DNA from: Poriferisodalis sp963663635 | GTDB lineage: Bacteria; Actinomycetota; Acidimicrobiia; Acidimicrobiales; Poriferisodalaceae | Reading direction: 5' to 3' | NCBI GenBank assembly: GCA_963663635.2 | Contig: CAXXMY010000011.1 | Location: forward strand, 248,001-312,000 | DNA: 64,000 nucleotides | In this document: piece by piece, positions 44,417 to 54,017 of the stretch | How the letters are laid out: the number at the start of each line of letters is the position of its first letter | How positions within the stretch are numbered: the first letter of the stretch is position 1 | Made by a program: the position numbers and the translations under genes | The notes under the pieces: generated by a model | What the model was told of the DNA's origin: nothing | Seen by the model: only the letters and a program-made list of their open reading frames with translations | Databases searched by the model: none

Positions 44417-45640
44417 TCAATCGTCGGCGAGCAGGATCCGGCTGATGACGAGCTTCTGGATCTCGCTCGTGCCCTCGCCGATGATCATGAGAGGAGCATC
44501 TCGGTAGTACCGCTCCACGGGGTAATCGGTGGAATAGCCGTTGCCGCCATGGATGCGCATGGCGTCCAGCGCCAGCTCGGCGGCCGTCTCCGAGGCGAAC
44601 AGCTTGGCCATGCCCGCGGCGAGATCGACCCGTTCGCCGGAGTCGGCCTTGCGTGCGGCGTCGTAGGTCATGAGGCGCGCCGCGTGCAGCTTGGTGGCCA
44701 TCTCGGCGATCTTGAATGCGATGGCTTGGTGCTTGGCGATGGGCTTGCCAAATGCCTCACGCTGCTTCGCATAGGCCACGGCAGCGTCGTAGGCGGCCTG
44801 GGCCACGCCCACGCCCCGGGCCGCCACATTGATGCGACCCAGCTCCAGCGCGGCGAGCGCCCAGCGCAGACCATTGCCGATGCCGCCATTTCCATCGAGA
44901 CTGTCGCCGCCCAGAACCCGGTTGGCGGGCACGCGGTGGTCGACGTAGGACATCTCGACGGTCTCGAGGCCGCGGTAGCCGATCTTGTCGATCTTGCGGC
45001 TGACGGTGATGCCGCCCGAGGTCTTGCCCGGTGTCTTGTCCACCAGGAAGCAGGTGATTCCCGAGCTGCCGGAAGCGTCGCCTTCGGGCACGCGCGCCAA
45101 CAGCGCCACGATGCCCGCACGCTCGCCGTTCGTGACCCACATCTTCGTGCCGTTGATGACGAACTCGTCACCGTCTCGGACTGCTCGGCAGCGCAGGGCG
45201 CCGGCGTCGGAGCCGCTGTCGGGTTCTGACAACGAGAAACAGCCGCGCAGCTTGCCGGTGGCCATGTGCGGCAGCGAGCGGTCCTGCTGCTCTGCGGTGC
45301 CGAACCGCGAGATGAGCTTGGCGCAGATCAGATGGCTGTTGACGATGCCTGCGAGCGACATCCATCCCCGTGAGAGTTCCTCGATCACCCGCGCGTAGGT
45401 GAGGTGGTCGAGGTCGAGTCCGCCGTGCGATTCGCCGATGGTCGCGCCGAACAAACCGAACGCCTCCATCTGCTCGGCCATCTCAGTGGGGTACTCGTCG
45501 GCAAGCTCCAGCGCCGACGATCCCGGCACGACAACGTCGTCCACCCAGCGACGCAGGGTGTCGATTATCTCGTCGGCGGTCTCGTCGACTGACTCGTCAT
45601 TCGGGACGTTGCTGGCACCCGTGTGCGTGGCATCGTTCAT
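44417..45640 (-). CDS. Acyl-CoA dehydrogenase
   Basis: 407 residues from ATG 45640; upstream in-frame sequence overlaps the divergent LLM gene and is not protein-like. Family motifs: GCFSLSEPDSGSDAGAL (FAD/substrate), MWVTNGERA, AKQREAFGKPIAKHQAIAFKIAEMA, IHGGNGYSTDYPVERYYRDAP and MIIGEGTSEIQKL, where the Glu in GEGT is the usual catalytic base. Alpha,beta-dehydrogenation of an acyl-CoA thioester with FAD, passing electrons to ETF. Chain specificity cannot be read. Divergent from the LLM oxidoreductase gene (71 bp). Confidence 0.95.
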   Translation of the reverse strand: MNDATHTGASNVPNDESVDETADEIIDTLRRWVDDVVVPGSSALELADEYPTEMAEQMEAFGLFGATIGESHGGLDLDHLTYARVIEELSRGWMSLAGIVNSHLICAKLISRFGTAEQQDRSLPHMATGKLRGCFSLSEPDSGSDAGALRCRAVRDGDEFVINGTKMWVTNGERAGIVALLARVPEGDASGSSGITCFLVDKTPGKTSGGITVSRKIDKIGYRGLETVEMSYVDHRVPANRVLGGDSLDGNGGIGNGLRWALAALELGRINVAARGVGVAQAAYDAAVAYAKQREAFGKPIAKHQAIAFKIAEMATKLHAARLMTYDAARKADSGERVDLAAGMAKLFASETAAELALDAMRIHGGNGYSTDYPVERYYRDAPLMIIGEGTSEIQKLVISRILLADD

Positions 45641-45711
45641 GCGTCGGCCTGACGTCGGTGTGGTGTTGCTTCTAGCATTCGCGCCGACCCCCCAGCGGAC
45701 GGAGTACATCG

Positions 45712-46761
45712 ATGAAGATATCCATGGCAATTGGAGCCGGTGCGAGCTTGGATCCCAAGCGGCTGAGCCGGCATGTGGCCGATCTCGAAGCTGCCGGTGT
45801 CGACATGCTGTGGGGCGGCGAGATCTACGGCTTCGACCTCGTCTCCACCCTCGCGTACGTCGCGGCTAAGACCGAGCGCGTGCAGCTCATGACCGGCATC
45901 CTGCCGATCTACTCGCGCAGCCCGACCATCCTGGCCCAGACGGCAATGACGATCGACACGCTCTCCGAAGGCCGCTTCATCCTGGGGCTCGGCACTTCGG
46001 GACCGCAGGTGATCGAAGGCTGGCACGGGGTGCCGTTCGACAAGCCACTCGGCCGTACCCGTGACGTGATCGCGATCTGCCGCAAGGTGTGGGCGGGCGA
46101 CAAGGTCGTCCACGACGGCCGGGCAATCAGCCTGCCCTTGCCCCCCGATCAAGGCAGCGGTCTGGGCAAGCCGCTCAAGCGGATGGGCAAGCCGTTCCGT
46201 CAGGACATCCCGATTGCGGTTGCCTCGATCGGGCCGCGCAACGTCGAGCTGACCGCAGAGCTGGCCAATGTCTGGCAGCCGATCCACTTCCTGCCAGAGA
46301 AGTTCAACGACGTGTGGGGTGACTCACTGGAATCGGGTGGCTCACGCCGTGCCGAGGATCTCGGCGATTTGCAGATCGTGGCAGGCGGCACCGTTGCGCT
46401 GGGTTCGGGACCGATGGTCGATTCGGTGCGCAAGGACGTGCGCGACAACGTCGGCTTCTACGTGGGCGGCATGGGCGCACGCGACAAGAACTTCTACAAC
46501 GACTTGTTCAAGCGGTACGGCTACGTGGACGAGGCGGAGAAGATCCAAGACCTGTTCCTCACCGGCAAGCGTGACGAGGCATTCGCCGCGGTGCCCAACG
46601 ACTACGTGGACCGTGCCAGCCTCACCGGCGATCCGCAGCGTGTGCGCGAACGCATTGAGGTGTACCGCTCGGTCGGGGTGAGCTACCTGGACATCACCAT
46701 CCCGCCCGAAACCGAGAACCCCCTCGAGGTCATTTCCCAGATCAAGGCGTGGGCTGAGTAG
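45712..46761 (+). CDS. LLM-class F420-dependent oxidoreductase
   Basis: 349 residues, start ATG 45712 with GGACGGAG nearby upstream. LLM features: MKISMAIGAGASLDPKRL, MLWGGEIYGFDLVSTLAYVAAKTERVQLMTGILPIYSRSP, MTIDTLSEGRFILGLGTSGPQVIEGWHG, and IPIAVASIGPRNVELTAEL. A shape common in actinobacterial F420-dependent families with acyl-CoA or steroid-type catabolism; substrate unknown. Divergent with the acyl-CoA dehydrogenase and followed closely by the YbaK gene. Confidence 0.92.
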   Translation: MKISMAIGAGASLDPKRLSRHVADLEAAGVDMLWGGEIYGFDLVSTLAYVAAKTERVQLMTGILPIYSRSPTILAQTAMTIDTLSEGRFILGLGTSGPQVIEGWHGVPFDKPLGRTRDVIAICRKVWAGDKVVHDGRAISLPLPPDQGSGLGKPLKRMGKPFRQDIPIAVASIGPRNVELTAELANVWQPIHFLPEKFNDVWGDSLESGGSRRAEDLGDLQIVAGGTVALGSGPMVDSVRKDVRDNVGFYVGGMGARDKNFYNDLFKRYGYVDEAEKIQDLFLTGKRDEAFAAVPNDYVDRASLTGDPQRVRERIEVYRSVGVSYLDITIPPETENPLEVISQIKAWAE

Positions 46762-46780
46762 CCCGACGGCGTCTCGGGCA

Positions 46781-47278
46781 GTGGGCGACAGCAATCACGC
46801 AAGCTCGGGGCGCGCAAGCGCTCGCGAGCGATTCCTCGCCGGCGCTGCGGAGTTGGGGATGGCGCCGGAAATCCTGCGCTTTCCCGAAGGCACGCGCACG
46901 GCCGCGCAGGCGGCCGCGGCCGTGGGCTGCCAACTGGGCCAGATCGTGAAGTCGCTGGTGTTCCTGTGCGACGGCGATGCGGTATTGGCGCTGACGTCGG
47001 GTTCCAACCGTGTGGACACCAAGCGGCTCGGGGCAGTACTGGGCGGCAAGATCACGCGAGCCGATGCCGACGGGGTGCGAGAGGCCACGGGCTATGCGAT
47101 CGGCGGCACGCCGCCGTTGGGCCATGTTCGACCGCTGCGGACGGTGGCGGACCGAGCGCTGCTGGCCTACGACACCGTGTGGGCGGCGGCCGGAACGCCC
47201 GACACAGTGTTCGGGTTGACACCCGGTGAGCTCGTGCGCGCCAGTGGCGCGGAGGTCGCTGACTTCGTCGCGGGCTGA
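46781..47278 (+). CDS. YbaK/EbsC family aminoacyl-tRNA deacylase-like protein
   Basis: 165 residues from GTG 46781. YbaK-fold motifs: QLGQIVKSLVFLCDGDAVLALTSG with the catalytic-type lysine, RVDTKRLGAVLGGKITRADAD, and EATGYAIGGTPPLGHV with its GG-PPxGH loop. The family hydrolyses misacylated tRNAs such as Cys-tRNA(Pro) or Ala-tRNA(Pro). It is 19 bp downstream of the LLM gene and could be co-transcribed. Convergent with the MmpL gene. Confidence 0.92.
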   Translation: MGDSNHASSGRASARERFLAGAAELGMAPEILRFPEGTRTAAQAAAAVGCQLGQIVKSLVFLCDGDAVLALTSGSNRVDTKRLGAVLGGKITRADADGVREATGYAIGGTPPLGHVRPLRTVADRALLAYDTVWAAAGTPDTVFGLTPGELVRASGAEVADFVAG

Positions 47279-47297
47279 GCAGCGGCTTTGCCCGGTC

Positions 47298-49613
47298 TCA
47301 GGAAGGGTGCTCGGACGGCTCGGGCAATTCGCCTTCGATACGAAGATTCGGGATGATCCGGTCCAGCCAGCGCGGCAGCCACCAGTTGCGGGCGCCGAGC
47401 AGCTCCATGGTGGAGGGCACGATGAGCATCCGCACCAACGTCGCGTCGATAGCGATCGCCGTGGCCAGGCCCATGCCGAACAGCTTGACCACCCGGTTGT
47501 CCTCCAGCACGAAGCTGCCGAACACCACCACCATGATCGCGGCGGCCGCGGTGATGACCCTGGCAGTGGCGGCGAGGCCGTCGGCGACCGAGTTGACCGG
47601 GTCACCGGTGCGCACGTACTCCTCCTTCATGCGCGACAGCAGGAAGACCTCATAGTCCATCGACAGCCCAAACAGCACCGCGAAGAGCATCATCGGGATG
47701 AACGGCTCGATCGGCGCCGCCTCGATCCCGAGCACGCCGGCAAACCAGCCCCACTGGAACACGGCCACCAGCACGCCATACGCCGCGCCGATCGACAACA
47801 TGTTCATGACGACGGCCTTCAGCGGCACGATGAGCGAGCGGAACACTGCCATCAGCAGCAGGAACGACGCTCCGAGCACTGCGGCGAAGAAGATCAGCAT
47901 CCGCCCGGCGAGATAGTCACTGAAGTCGATCTGGAACGCCACTGCGCCGCCGACTAGGGCCTCGACGCCGGTGCCGTCAAGGGTGGCGGGAATCACGTTG
48001 TCACGCAGCTCGTGCACCAGCGACTCGGTTGCGGCGTCCTGCGGGCCGGTGGCCGGCTGCACCCGGATCAAAGCAGCGCCGCCGTCGGGGCTCGGCACCG
48101 CCGGGGATGCAAAGGCGACGCCGTCGGTCCCCTGAAGCGCACCCGAGAGCCCGTTGAGCGTCCCGAGATCGGCAGGGGCGGAGGTCTCGGCCACGATGAA
48201 CAGCGGGCCGTTCGCACCTGGGCCGAATCCCTGCGCCAGCAGGTCATAGGCCTTGCGTGTGGTGGTGTCGGGGGAGAAGTTGCCCTCGTCGGAGAAGCCG
48301 AGTCGCAGACCCAGCACTGGCGCCGCCAGCAGGAGGAGCACTGCGGTGCCGCCCAGCGCGAACAGCCACGGGCGCGCCTGGACCACCCGGCTGAGGCGGT
48401 ACCAGGCTGTGTCCCGCAGCGGCTTCGGCTGGCGGTGCCGCAGGATGCGTCGCAGCGGGTTGCGGGTGCCGCCGAACGCTCCGGCGATCAGCACCGCAGC
48501 GGCCGCAGGGAGCCCGGCGACCAGCGGGCGGATACCGGCGCCGAGGCCGAGGAGGGCGATTGCCACCAGCGCCGCGGCAGCGATGCCGCGGACCCTCGTC
48601 GTGGTCATGCGGTCGCCGGCAAGGCTCAACATGGCGGGAAGCACAGTGATCGAGCCGACCATCACGATCGCGACCGTGACGGCCGCTGAGAGCCCGATGC
48701 CGGCTACGAAGGGCAGGCCCATGAGCAGCAGGCCCAGCAGCGACACCACCACCGTTGCGCCTGCGAATACCACCGAGCGGCCCGCGGAGTCGAGGGCTGC
48801 ACCCACGGCCTCGAAGGGCTCGAGCCCCCTGCTGACCCACTCCCGGAAGCGGTTCAGGATGAACAGCGCGTAGTCGATGCCGACGCCGAGGCCGATCATC
48901 ACCCCCAGCGTGGGCGCGAATTCGGGCATGGTCACCGCGTTGCTGAGCGCAGTGATGACCAGCACGCCGATGCCGACCCCGACCAGGGCCGTCCCGACCG
49001 TCACGCCCATGGCAACCACCGAGCCGACGGCTGCGATCAGCACGAAGACGGCGAAGGCGATCCCGATGGCCTCGGTCTCGGGTGGCTCCTGGCGGACCAG
49101 CCAGGAACCGCCCATCTCGACATCGACGCCGTCCATGGAACGCAACCCGCTGGCATCGATGAGGGCGATGATCTCGAGGCCCAAGGTTCCGGCTTCGTCC
49201 ACGTTGAAGTCCGGGCTGAGCTCGACGTCGGCGTAGGCGTACTTGCCAGCGCCCGGTCCCTGGGTGGCGATGCGTTGGCCGCCGTCGCGGTCGTAGGGCG
49301 AGCTGACCGTCACCTCGTCGATGGCATCGACCGCGACGAGCAGTGCGGTCATGGCTGAGCGCACTGCTGGGTCGTTCACGCCGGACTCGGCCTTGAGCAC
49401 GATGGTGCCGCTGATGTTGGAGCCGACGCTGCCGAAGTGGTCTTCGAGCACGTCGGCGCCTCGGCTGCTCTCGGAGTTGGGTGTCGAGAGCGACGCGCCG
49501 TAGGAGGCGCCGACGGTGCCGGCAAGCACGGCGGCAACCACTGCGAATATCAGCCATGCAACGAGGACGCGCCAAGCGTGCCGAAAGCACCATTGACCAA
49601 GAGCTGAGTACAC
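47298..49613 (-). CDS. MMPL-family RND transporter
   Basis: 771 residues from GTG 49613. N-terminal cytoplasmic stub (YSALGQWCFRHAWRVLVAWLIF, membrane helix 1), a periplasmic domain, and two MMPL helix bundles. GLGVGIDYALFILNRFREW and LFGLSMDYEVFLLSRMKEEY are the paired proton-relay helix-4/10 signatures with Asp-Tyr. Large extracytoplasmic loops (GFGPGANGPLFIVAETSAP) separate the halves. MmpL-like proteins export lipids or other amphiphiles; no substrate is shown. Divergent from the secreted 5'-nucleotidase gene. Confidence 0.95.
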   Translation of the reverse strand: MYSALGQWCFRHAWRVLVAWLIFAVVAAVLAGTVGASYGASLSTPNSESSRGADVLEDHFGSVGSNISGTIVLKAESGVNDPAVRSAMTALLVAVDAIDEVTVSSPYDRDGGQRIATQGPGAGKYAYADVELSPDFNVDEAGTLGLEIIALIDASGLRSMDGVDVEMGGSWLVRQEPPETEAIGIAFAVFVLIAAVGSVVAMGVTVGTALVGVGIGVLVITALSNAVTMPEFAPTLGVMIGLGVGIDYALFILNRFREWVSRGLEPFEAVGAALDSAGRSVVFAGATVVVSLLGLLLMGLPFVAGIGLSAAVTVAIVMVGSITVLPAMLSLAGDRMTTTRVRGIAAAALVAIALLGLGAGIRPLVAGLPAAAAVLIAGAFGGTRNPLRRILRHRQPKPLRDTAWYRLSRVVQARPWLFALGGTAVLLLLAAPVLGLRLGFSDEGNFSPDTTTRKAYDLLAQGFGPGANGPLFIVAETSAPADLGTLNGLSGALQGTDGVAFASPAVPSPDGGAALIRVQPATGPQDAATESLVHELRDNVIPATLDGTGVEALVGGAVAFQIDFSDYLAGRMLIFFAAVLGASFLLLMAVFRSLIVPLKAVVMNMLSIGAAYGVLVAVFQWGWFAGVLGIEAAPIEPFIPMMLFAVLFGLSMDYEVFLLSRMKEEYVRTGDPVNSVADGLAATARVITAAAAIMVVVFGSFVLEDNRVVKLFGMGLATAIAIDATLVRMLIVPSTMELLGARNWWLPRWLDRIIPNLRIEGELPEPSEHPS

Positions 49614-49833
49614 AGTCGTTGTCCTTCTGCGAGCGCGAGCGCTGCTGCCTTCTGCGAGAGTGCTGGCGGCCGGTGCCCGGTGGTCAACGCCTGGAGGGGG
49701 ATCAAGCGGAGAAGCTACCGGCCGGTCTCGGTGGGCAGTGCGCTATAGGTTTCCCCATGCGTTGCCGATCCGTGGCATCGCCGTCACACCGTGCAGCAAC
49801 ACTGTGCGCGACAAGACATTGAGGAGATCGCAG
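49614..49833. promoter_or_regulatory. Divergent intergenic region with possible structured leader
   Basis: 220 bp between the MmpL and 5'-nucleotidase genes. It includes a possible long-range stem (CCGGTGG near 49677-49684 with CTACCGG near 49717-49724, one G-T pair) and GTGCGCTATAGG, a candidate -10 region on the + strand. It does not match a riboswitch family I recognise. Presumably it holds the promoters of both genes. Confidence 0.3.
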
Positions 49834-51900
49834 ATGGCTGTGTCAGAGACGGGATCCGATCACATTCGGCGACGGTCGGGGGCGCGACGTTGGCGTTCCT
49901 TCGGGGCGGTTGCGGCAGTGCTGTTGGCAGTGCCGTTGGCAGCGACGCCCGTCGCCGCACAAGCGGATGGCCCGGTTGGCCCGGATGGCGCAGGCGCCGT
50001 GCCGACGCTGATCTCCGTGGACACAGGCGAGAGCGTCAGGCTGACGATCCTGCACAACAACGATGGCGAATCGAAGCTGCTGCCCAGTGCCGAGTCAGGC
50101 TTCCCGGGTGTCGCCCGGTTCGTAGCCGAGATGCGCGAGCTTCAAGCGGCCGCGGCCAATGACGGTCCGGTGGTCACGCTCACCTCGGGCGACAATTTCC
50201 TGGCGTCGTTGGAGCTGGGCGTTTCGCTCGAACGCGAGGGCCCGATGTACGACTCGGTTGCGCTGAGCGGCGTCTACGACGCCATGGCGCTCGGCAACCA
50301 CGACTTCGACTTCGGGCCTGACGTGACTGCCCGGTTCATCGAAGGCTTCGACCCGCCGATCCCGTTCCTGAGCGCGAACATCGATGTCTCGGCCGAGCCG
50401 GCCCTCGCCGCGCTGGCCGACCGAGGTCTCGTAGCGCCGTCGACGGTGATCGAGACCGGTGGCGAGCGCATCGGTGTCATCGGTGCGGTGACGCCGTGGC
50501 TGCCGAACATCTCGAGCCCCCGGAACGTCGTGGTCAGTGCCGTGCTGCCAGCCGTCCAGGCCGAGGCCGACCGGTTGGCCGCCGACGGCGTCAACAAGAT
50601 CATTCTGGTCAGCCACTTGCAGGACGTGAACGAAGAGATCGCGCTGGTTGCCGTACTGACCGGTGTTGACGTGGTGATTGCTGGCGGCGGCGACGATCTG
50701 CTGGCCAACGCCGGCGATACATGCCAGCCCGACGAAGAACCGGTGGCGCCATACCCCATGTGGGTTGCCGATGCCTCCGGCACGCAGGTGCCCGTGGTGA
50801 CCGCGCCCGGTGGCTATCGCTGCATCGGCAAGCTGGCGGTGACGTTCGATGCAGATGGGAACGTCACGGCGGCGACTGGCTCCTCCATCGGGATCGCGCT
50901 CGACCGCGAACCTGACGCGACCGTGCAGACCGATGTCGTCGAGGCGCTGACCTCTCAAGTGGCGCTGGTCGACAGCGTCGAGATCGGCACCAGCGAGGTT
51001 GAGCTCGAAGGCCGCAGGTCGGTGCTGCGGACCCAATCTTCCAATATCGGCAGCCTGATGGCAGACGCGTTGCGGGTACGTGGCGCGCGCCTCGCGCCGA
51101 ACTTCGGTGTGGCGCCGCCGCAGGTGGCGGTCAGCAACGGCGGTGGACTCCGCAACGACTCAGTCATCCCCGCAGGTGCGGTGAGTGTCGGCACCACCTG
51201 GGACATCGCCCCGTTCAACAACGTGCTGGTGACGGGGACAGTGTCGAGGGCAACGCTGGCCGAGCTGCTTGAACGGGCGGTGAGTGGGTTGCCTGGCGCG
51301 TCGGGCCAGTTCCCCCACGTTTCGGGCATGACGGTGGTCTATGACCCTCTGGGCAACGCGCAGGGCATCGACCGCGATGGCGACTGCGGGCTCACTGAGC
51401 CGACCGGCAACCGCGTGCGTTCGGTGACGTTGGACGACGGCACGCAGCTCGTGCGTGACGGCGAGGTGGTGCCCGGTGATCCCATTGCGTTGGCAACGGT
51501 TGACTTCCTGGCCAACGGTGGCGACTGCTACCCACTGGGCGAAATTGCCTTCACCCGTCTCGGCGTGACCTACCAGCAGGCCCTCTCGGACTACATCGCT
51601 GAGGATCTGAACGGCGTGATCGGCGCCGATCAATATCCGATTGACGGCGGTGACCGGGTTCACGCAGCGGAGCCTGGGGAGTTGCAGTTTGACTACGTGG
51701 TGCAACCTGGTGACACGCTGCAGCAACTGGCCCGGCGGTACCTCGGCGATCCCAGAGCGTGGCCGGAAATCTTTGAAGCAAACCGGGGCAGCGTGCAGCC
51801 GTACGGCCGGACGTTCACTGATCCCGACCTGATCGGGGTCGGGTGGACGCTGCGTTTGCCCTACCGGACGCCGGGATACTCATATTCCTGCGGCTGCTGA
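49834..51900 (+). CDS. Secreted 5'-nucleotidase (UshA-like) with C-terminal LysM domain
   Basis: 688 residues from ATG 49834 (GAGGAG upstream). Signal peptide: RRWRSFGAVAAVLLAVPLAATPVAAQA, cleavage probably at VAAQA. Calcineurin-like N domain: LTILHNNDGESKL, VTLTSGDNFLASLELG, MALGNHDFDFGPD, ILVSHLQDVNEEI. In the first motif the usual DxHG reads NNDGES. The 5'-nucleotidase C domain follows (SSNIGSLMADALRVR, VAVSNGGGLRND, DIAPFNNVLVTG). A LysM-type segment closes it: YVVQPGDTLQQLARRYLGDPRAW...IFEAN. It should sit outside the membrane bound to peptidoglycan and hydrolyse nucleotides or related phosphoesters. Confidence 0.93.
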   Translation: MAVSETGSDHIRRRSGARRWRSFGAVAAVLLAVPLAATPVAAQADGPVGPDGAGAVPTLISVDTGESVRLTILHNNDGESKLLPSAESGFPGVARFVAEMRELQAAAANDGPVVTLTSGDNFLASLELGVSLEREGPMYDSVALSGVYDAMALGNHDFDFGPDVTARFIEGFDPPIPFLSANIDVSAEPALAALADRGLVAPSTVIETGGERIGVIGAVTPWLPNISSPRNVVVSAVLPAVQAEADRLAADGVNKIILVSHLQDVNEEIALVAVLTGVDVVIAGGGDDLLANAGDTCQPDEEPVAPYPMWVADASGTQVPVVTAPGGYRCIGKLAVTFDADGNVTAATGSSIGIALDREPDATVQTDVVEALTSQVALVDSVEIGTSEVELEGRRSVLRTQSSNIGSLMADALRVRGARLAPNFGVAPPQVAVSNGGGLRNDSVIPAGAVSVGTTWDIAPFNNVLVTGTVSRATLAELLERAVSGLPGASGQFPHVSGMTVVYDPLGNAQGIDRDGDCGLTEPTGNRVRSVTLDDGTQLVRDGEVVPGDPIALATVDFLANGGDCYPLGEIAFTRLGVTYQQALSDYIAEDLNGVIGADQYPIDGGDRVHAAEPGELQFDYVVQPGDTLQQLARRYLGDPRAWPEIFEANRGSVQPYGRTFTDPDLIGVGWTLRLPYRTPGYSYSCGC

Positions 51901-53558
51901 GCAAGCTCCCCGGTCACCGTCGGGGCGGGGCTGCGCATCCCGTTCGTGGGGTGAATGGCCTTGCCGGTCTCGGCAACCTCGGGCTGGATCACCACCTTGC
52001 GTCCCGAGACCGTTTCCAGCAGCTCGCTGCGGGCCCGGGCAGTAAAGAGTTCTACGGAGGTGTCCACGCCCGGTGACACCCGCACGATCAGCTTGAGTTC
52101 CCCATTGAGGTGCTCGGACGCACTTGCCACGCGCACCCGTGTCACTACCTGACGGTTGGAGCGGTCCAGCCCGATGGCCACCCGAAGCATTGCCGCCATC
52201 CACCGCACCTTGTTCTGGTCTGTCGAGCTCAGCGAGGCGAAGTCGGTGTGCTTGGACTTCGGTGCGCTCTTGCGGTGGTAGCGGGCGACCTGGGCGATGA
52301 TCTCGATCTCGCGCTCGGTGAAGCCCGTCAGGTGCTCGCTGTTGCGGATGATGTAGTAGCTGTGGCGGTGGTGGGCGCTGTGGGAGATGAAGATGCCCAC
52401 GTTGTGCAGCAATGAGGCTGCCTCGAACAGCTCCCGGTCTTCGTCGTCGAGCCGGTGCTGTGGGCCCAGGCCGTCAAACAGCTCCAGCGCCAGATCGGTG
52501 ATGTGCTCGGCGTGGTGCAGGTCCTCGTGGTAGCTGTTCGCCACATGCATCACGCCCGAGCGCCGCAAATCCTCGAGGCGATGAAACGGGTCCAGTTCGG
52601 GGGCAGCGGCCCGACGCATCTGCTCGAACAGGATGCCTTCGCGCAGGGCGTAGTCGGAGACCTCCATGCGCTTGATGCCGAGCAGCTTGAACGTCTCGGA
52701 CAGCAGCAGAGCGCCGCCCACGATGATGTCCGCCCGGCGTTCTTCGAGCCCTTCGATAGCGAGGCGGCGCGAAGGTGTCGTGGCGTTCACGAGATCCTCG
52801 GAGAGTGAGCGGAGTTCCTTCGCCGTGAATGACAGCCGACCGGTACGACTGTCGCGATCGCCGCGCCGAATCGCGCAAATGCGCGCAAGCGCCGCGATGG
52901 TTCCCGACGAGCCAACTGCTGTATCGAAGCCGAGCTCGGCGATCTCGGACGGTAGGTGGCCGAGGAACGACTCGATGTAGATGCGGCACTCCCGCACGGA
53001 GCGCTCGCAGGTCTGACCTCCGGGAAAGAAGCGATCGGTCAGCCGGATCGAGCCCAGCTTCAGGCTGCGCAACAGCAGCGGTTGGGCCCCATCGCCGATG
53101 ACGAACTCAGTGGATCCGCCGCCGATATCGATGAGCAGGTGGCGCTTGTCCAGCAGCGGCACCGCTGCCAGCACACCGAGGTGGATCAGCCGCGCCTCCT
53201 CCACGCCGGAGACCACCTCGATGTCCACGTCGGCTTCGACGCGGGCCCGTTCCACGAACTCGCTTCGGTTGTCGGCCTCTCGCACCGCGCTCGTAGCGAC
53301 CGCTGTGACATTCGTCGCGCCGGCGTGAACCGCGATGCGTCGCATCCTGCCGAGCGTGGAGATGCCGCGGTCCATGGCGTCGGGTTCGAGGCGCTTCATG
53401 TCCTCGCCGCCCGATCCCAGCCGGACCGGTTCGCGCTCGCGCGTCAGCACCTCAAGATGTCCCTCGGCATCAACGGAAGCGACGACGAGGTGGAACGAGT
53501 TCGTTCCCACATCGATCGCCGCAATGACGCTCACGTGCGGCAACGCTAGAGGGATCAT
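51861..53558 (-). CDS. Ppx/GppA phosphatase with HD domain
   Basis: 565 residues from ATG 53558; GTG 53534 (SVIAAIDVGTNS) is an alternative. Ppx/GppA actin-like ATPase motifs: AAIDVGTNSFHLVVA, LIDIGGGSTEFVIG, VGSSGTIAALARI. The C-terminal half is an HD-type region with SYHEDLHHAEHITDLALELF and SLLHNVGIFISHSAHHRHSYYIIRNSE. This is the long, exopolyphosphatase (Ppx) type, hydrolysing inorganic polyphosphate or pppGpp. Its 3' end overlaps the nucleotidase gene by 40 bp on the opposite strand. Confidence 0.93.
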   Translation of the reverse strand: MIPLALPHVSVIAAIDVGTNSFHLVVASVDAEGHLEVLTREREPVRLGSGGEDMKRLEPDAMDRGISTLGRMRRIAVHAGATNVTAVATSAVREADNRSEFVERARVEADVDIEVVSGVEEARLIHLGVLAAVPLLDKRHLLIDIGGGSTEFVIGDGAQPLLLRSLKLGSIRLTDRFFPGGQTCERSVRECRIYIESFLGHLPSEIAELGFDTAVGSSGTIAALARICAIRRGDRDSRTGRLSFTAKELRSLSEDLVNATTPSRRLAIEGLEERRADIIVGGALLLSETFKLLGIKRMEVSDYALREGILFEQMRRAAAPELDPFHRLEDLRRSGVMHVANSYHEDLHHAEHITDLALELFDGLGPQHRLDDEDRELFEAASLLHNVGIFISHSAHHRHSYYIIRNSEHLTGFTEREIEIIAQVARYHRKSAPKSKHTDFASLSSTDQNKVRWMAAMLRVAIGLDRSNRQVVTRVRVASASEHLNGELKLIVRVSPGVDTSVELFTARARSELLETVSGRKVVIQPEVAETGKAIHPTNGMRSPAPTVTGELAQQPQEYEYPGVR

Positions 53559-53606
53559 CCGCCGCCCGGAAGTCGGCGGCGATCGATGCGCCGTAGCGTT
53601 GCGCCG

Positions 53607-54017
53607 ATGGCAACCCACGCGACCACGATCGTGCCGCGCTTCGGCGAGTTGGATCCGTACAACCACGTCAACCACGCGGTTTATGTGTCCTACTTCGAGG
53701 CAGCTCGATGCTTGGCGCTGGAGTCAGCCGATCTTGCGCTGCCAGATTTGTCAGATCAGAACGTGCAGATCATGGTGACCAACCTCGAGGTGCGCTTTCG
53801 AGCAGCCGCGACTGCGCGGGACACGCTGCGTGTCGAAACTGAGTTGGCGGAACGCCGGCGCGCGAGCACGCGCTGGCAACAGCGGATCATCCGCGAGGCC
53901 GATGACACGGTGCTGGTTGAAGCCGTCCTCGTGGCGGGGATCTGCGACAACGACGGCAAGCCCCGCCGCCCGCCCCGCGGCCTGATGGACAAGTTCGAGG
54001 CGCTGCTGCCCGGCTAG
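53607..54017 (+). CDS. 4HBT-family acyl-CoA thioesterase
   Basis: 136 residues from ATG 53607. The signature RFGELDPYNHVNHAVYVSYFEAARC contains the catalytic Asp and the NHVNH-like hot-dog helix motif of YbgC/4-hydroxybenzoyl-CoA thioesterases. QIMVTNLEVRFRAAATARDTLRVETE is the usual central strand. It hydrolyses an acyl- or aroyl-CoA thioester; substrate unknown. The stop codon lies within the first copy of a 26-bp direct repeat (54013-54038). Confidence 0.92.
   Translation: MATHATTIVPRFGELDPYNHVNHAVYVSYFEAARCLALESADLALPDLSDQNVQIMVTNLEVRFRAAATARDTLRVETELAERRRASTRWQQRIIREADDTVLVEAVLVAGICDNDGKPRRPPRGLMDKFEALLPG

Noticed and set aside
44309..45229. 306-codon plus-strand open frame opposite the acyl-CoA dehydrogenase
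   Set aside because: Shadow frame; the minus strand carries all acyl-CoA dehydrogenase motifs.
49677..49724. Riboswitch upstream of the 5'-nucleotidase
   Set aside because: A single long-range stem is present but it fits no riboswitch consensus I know.
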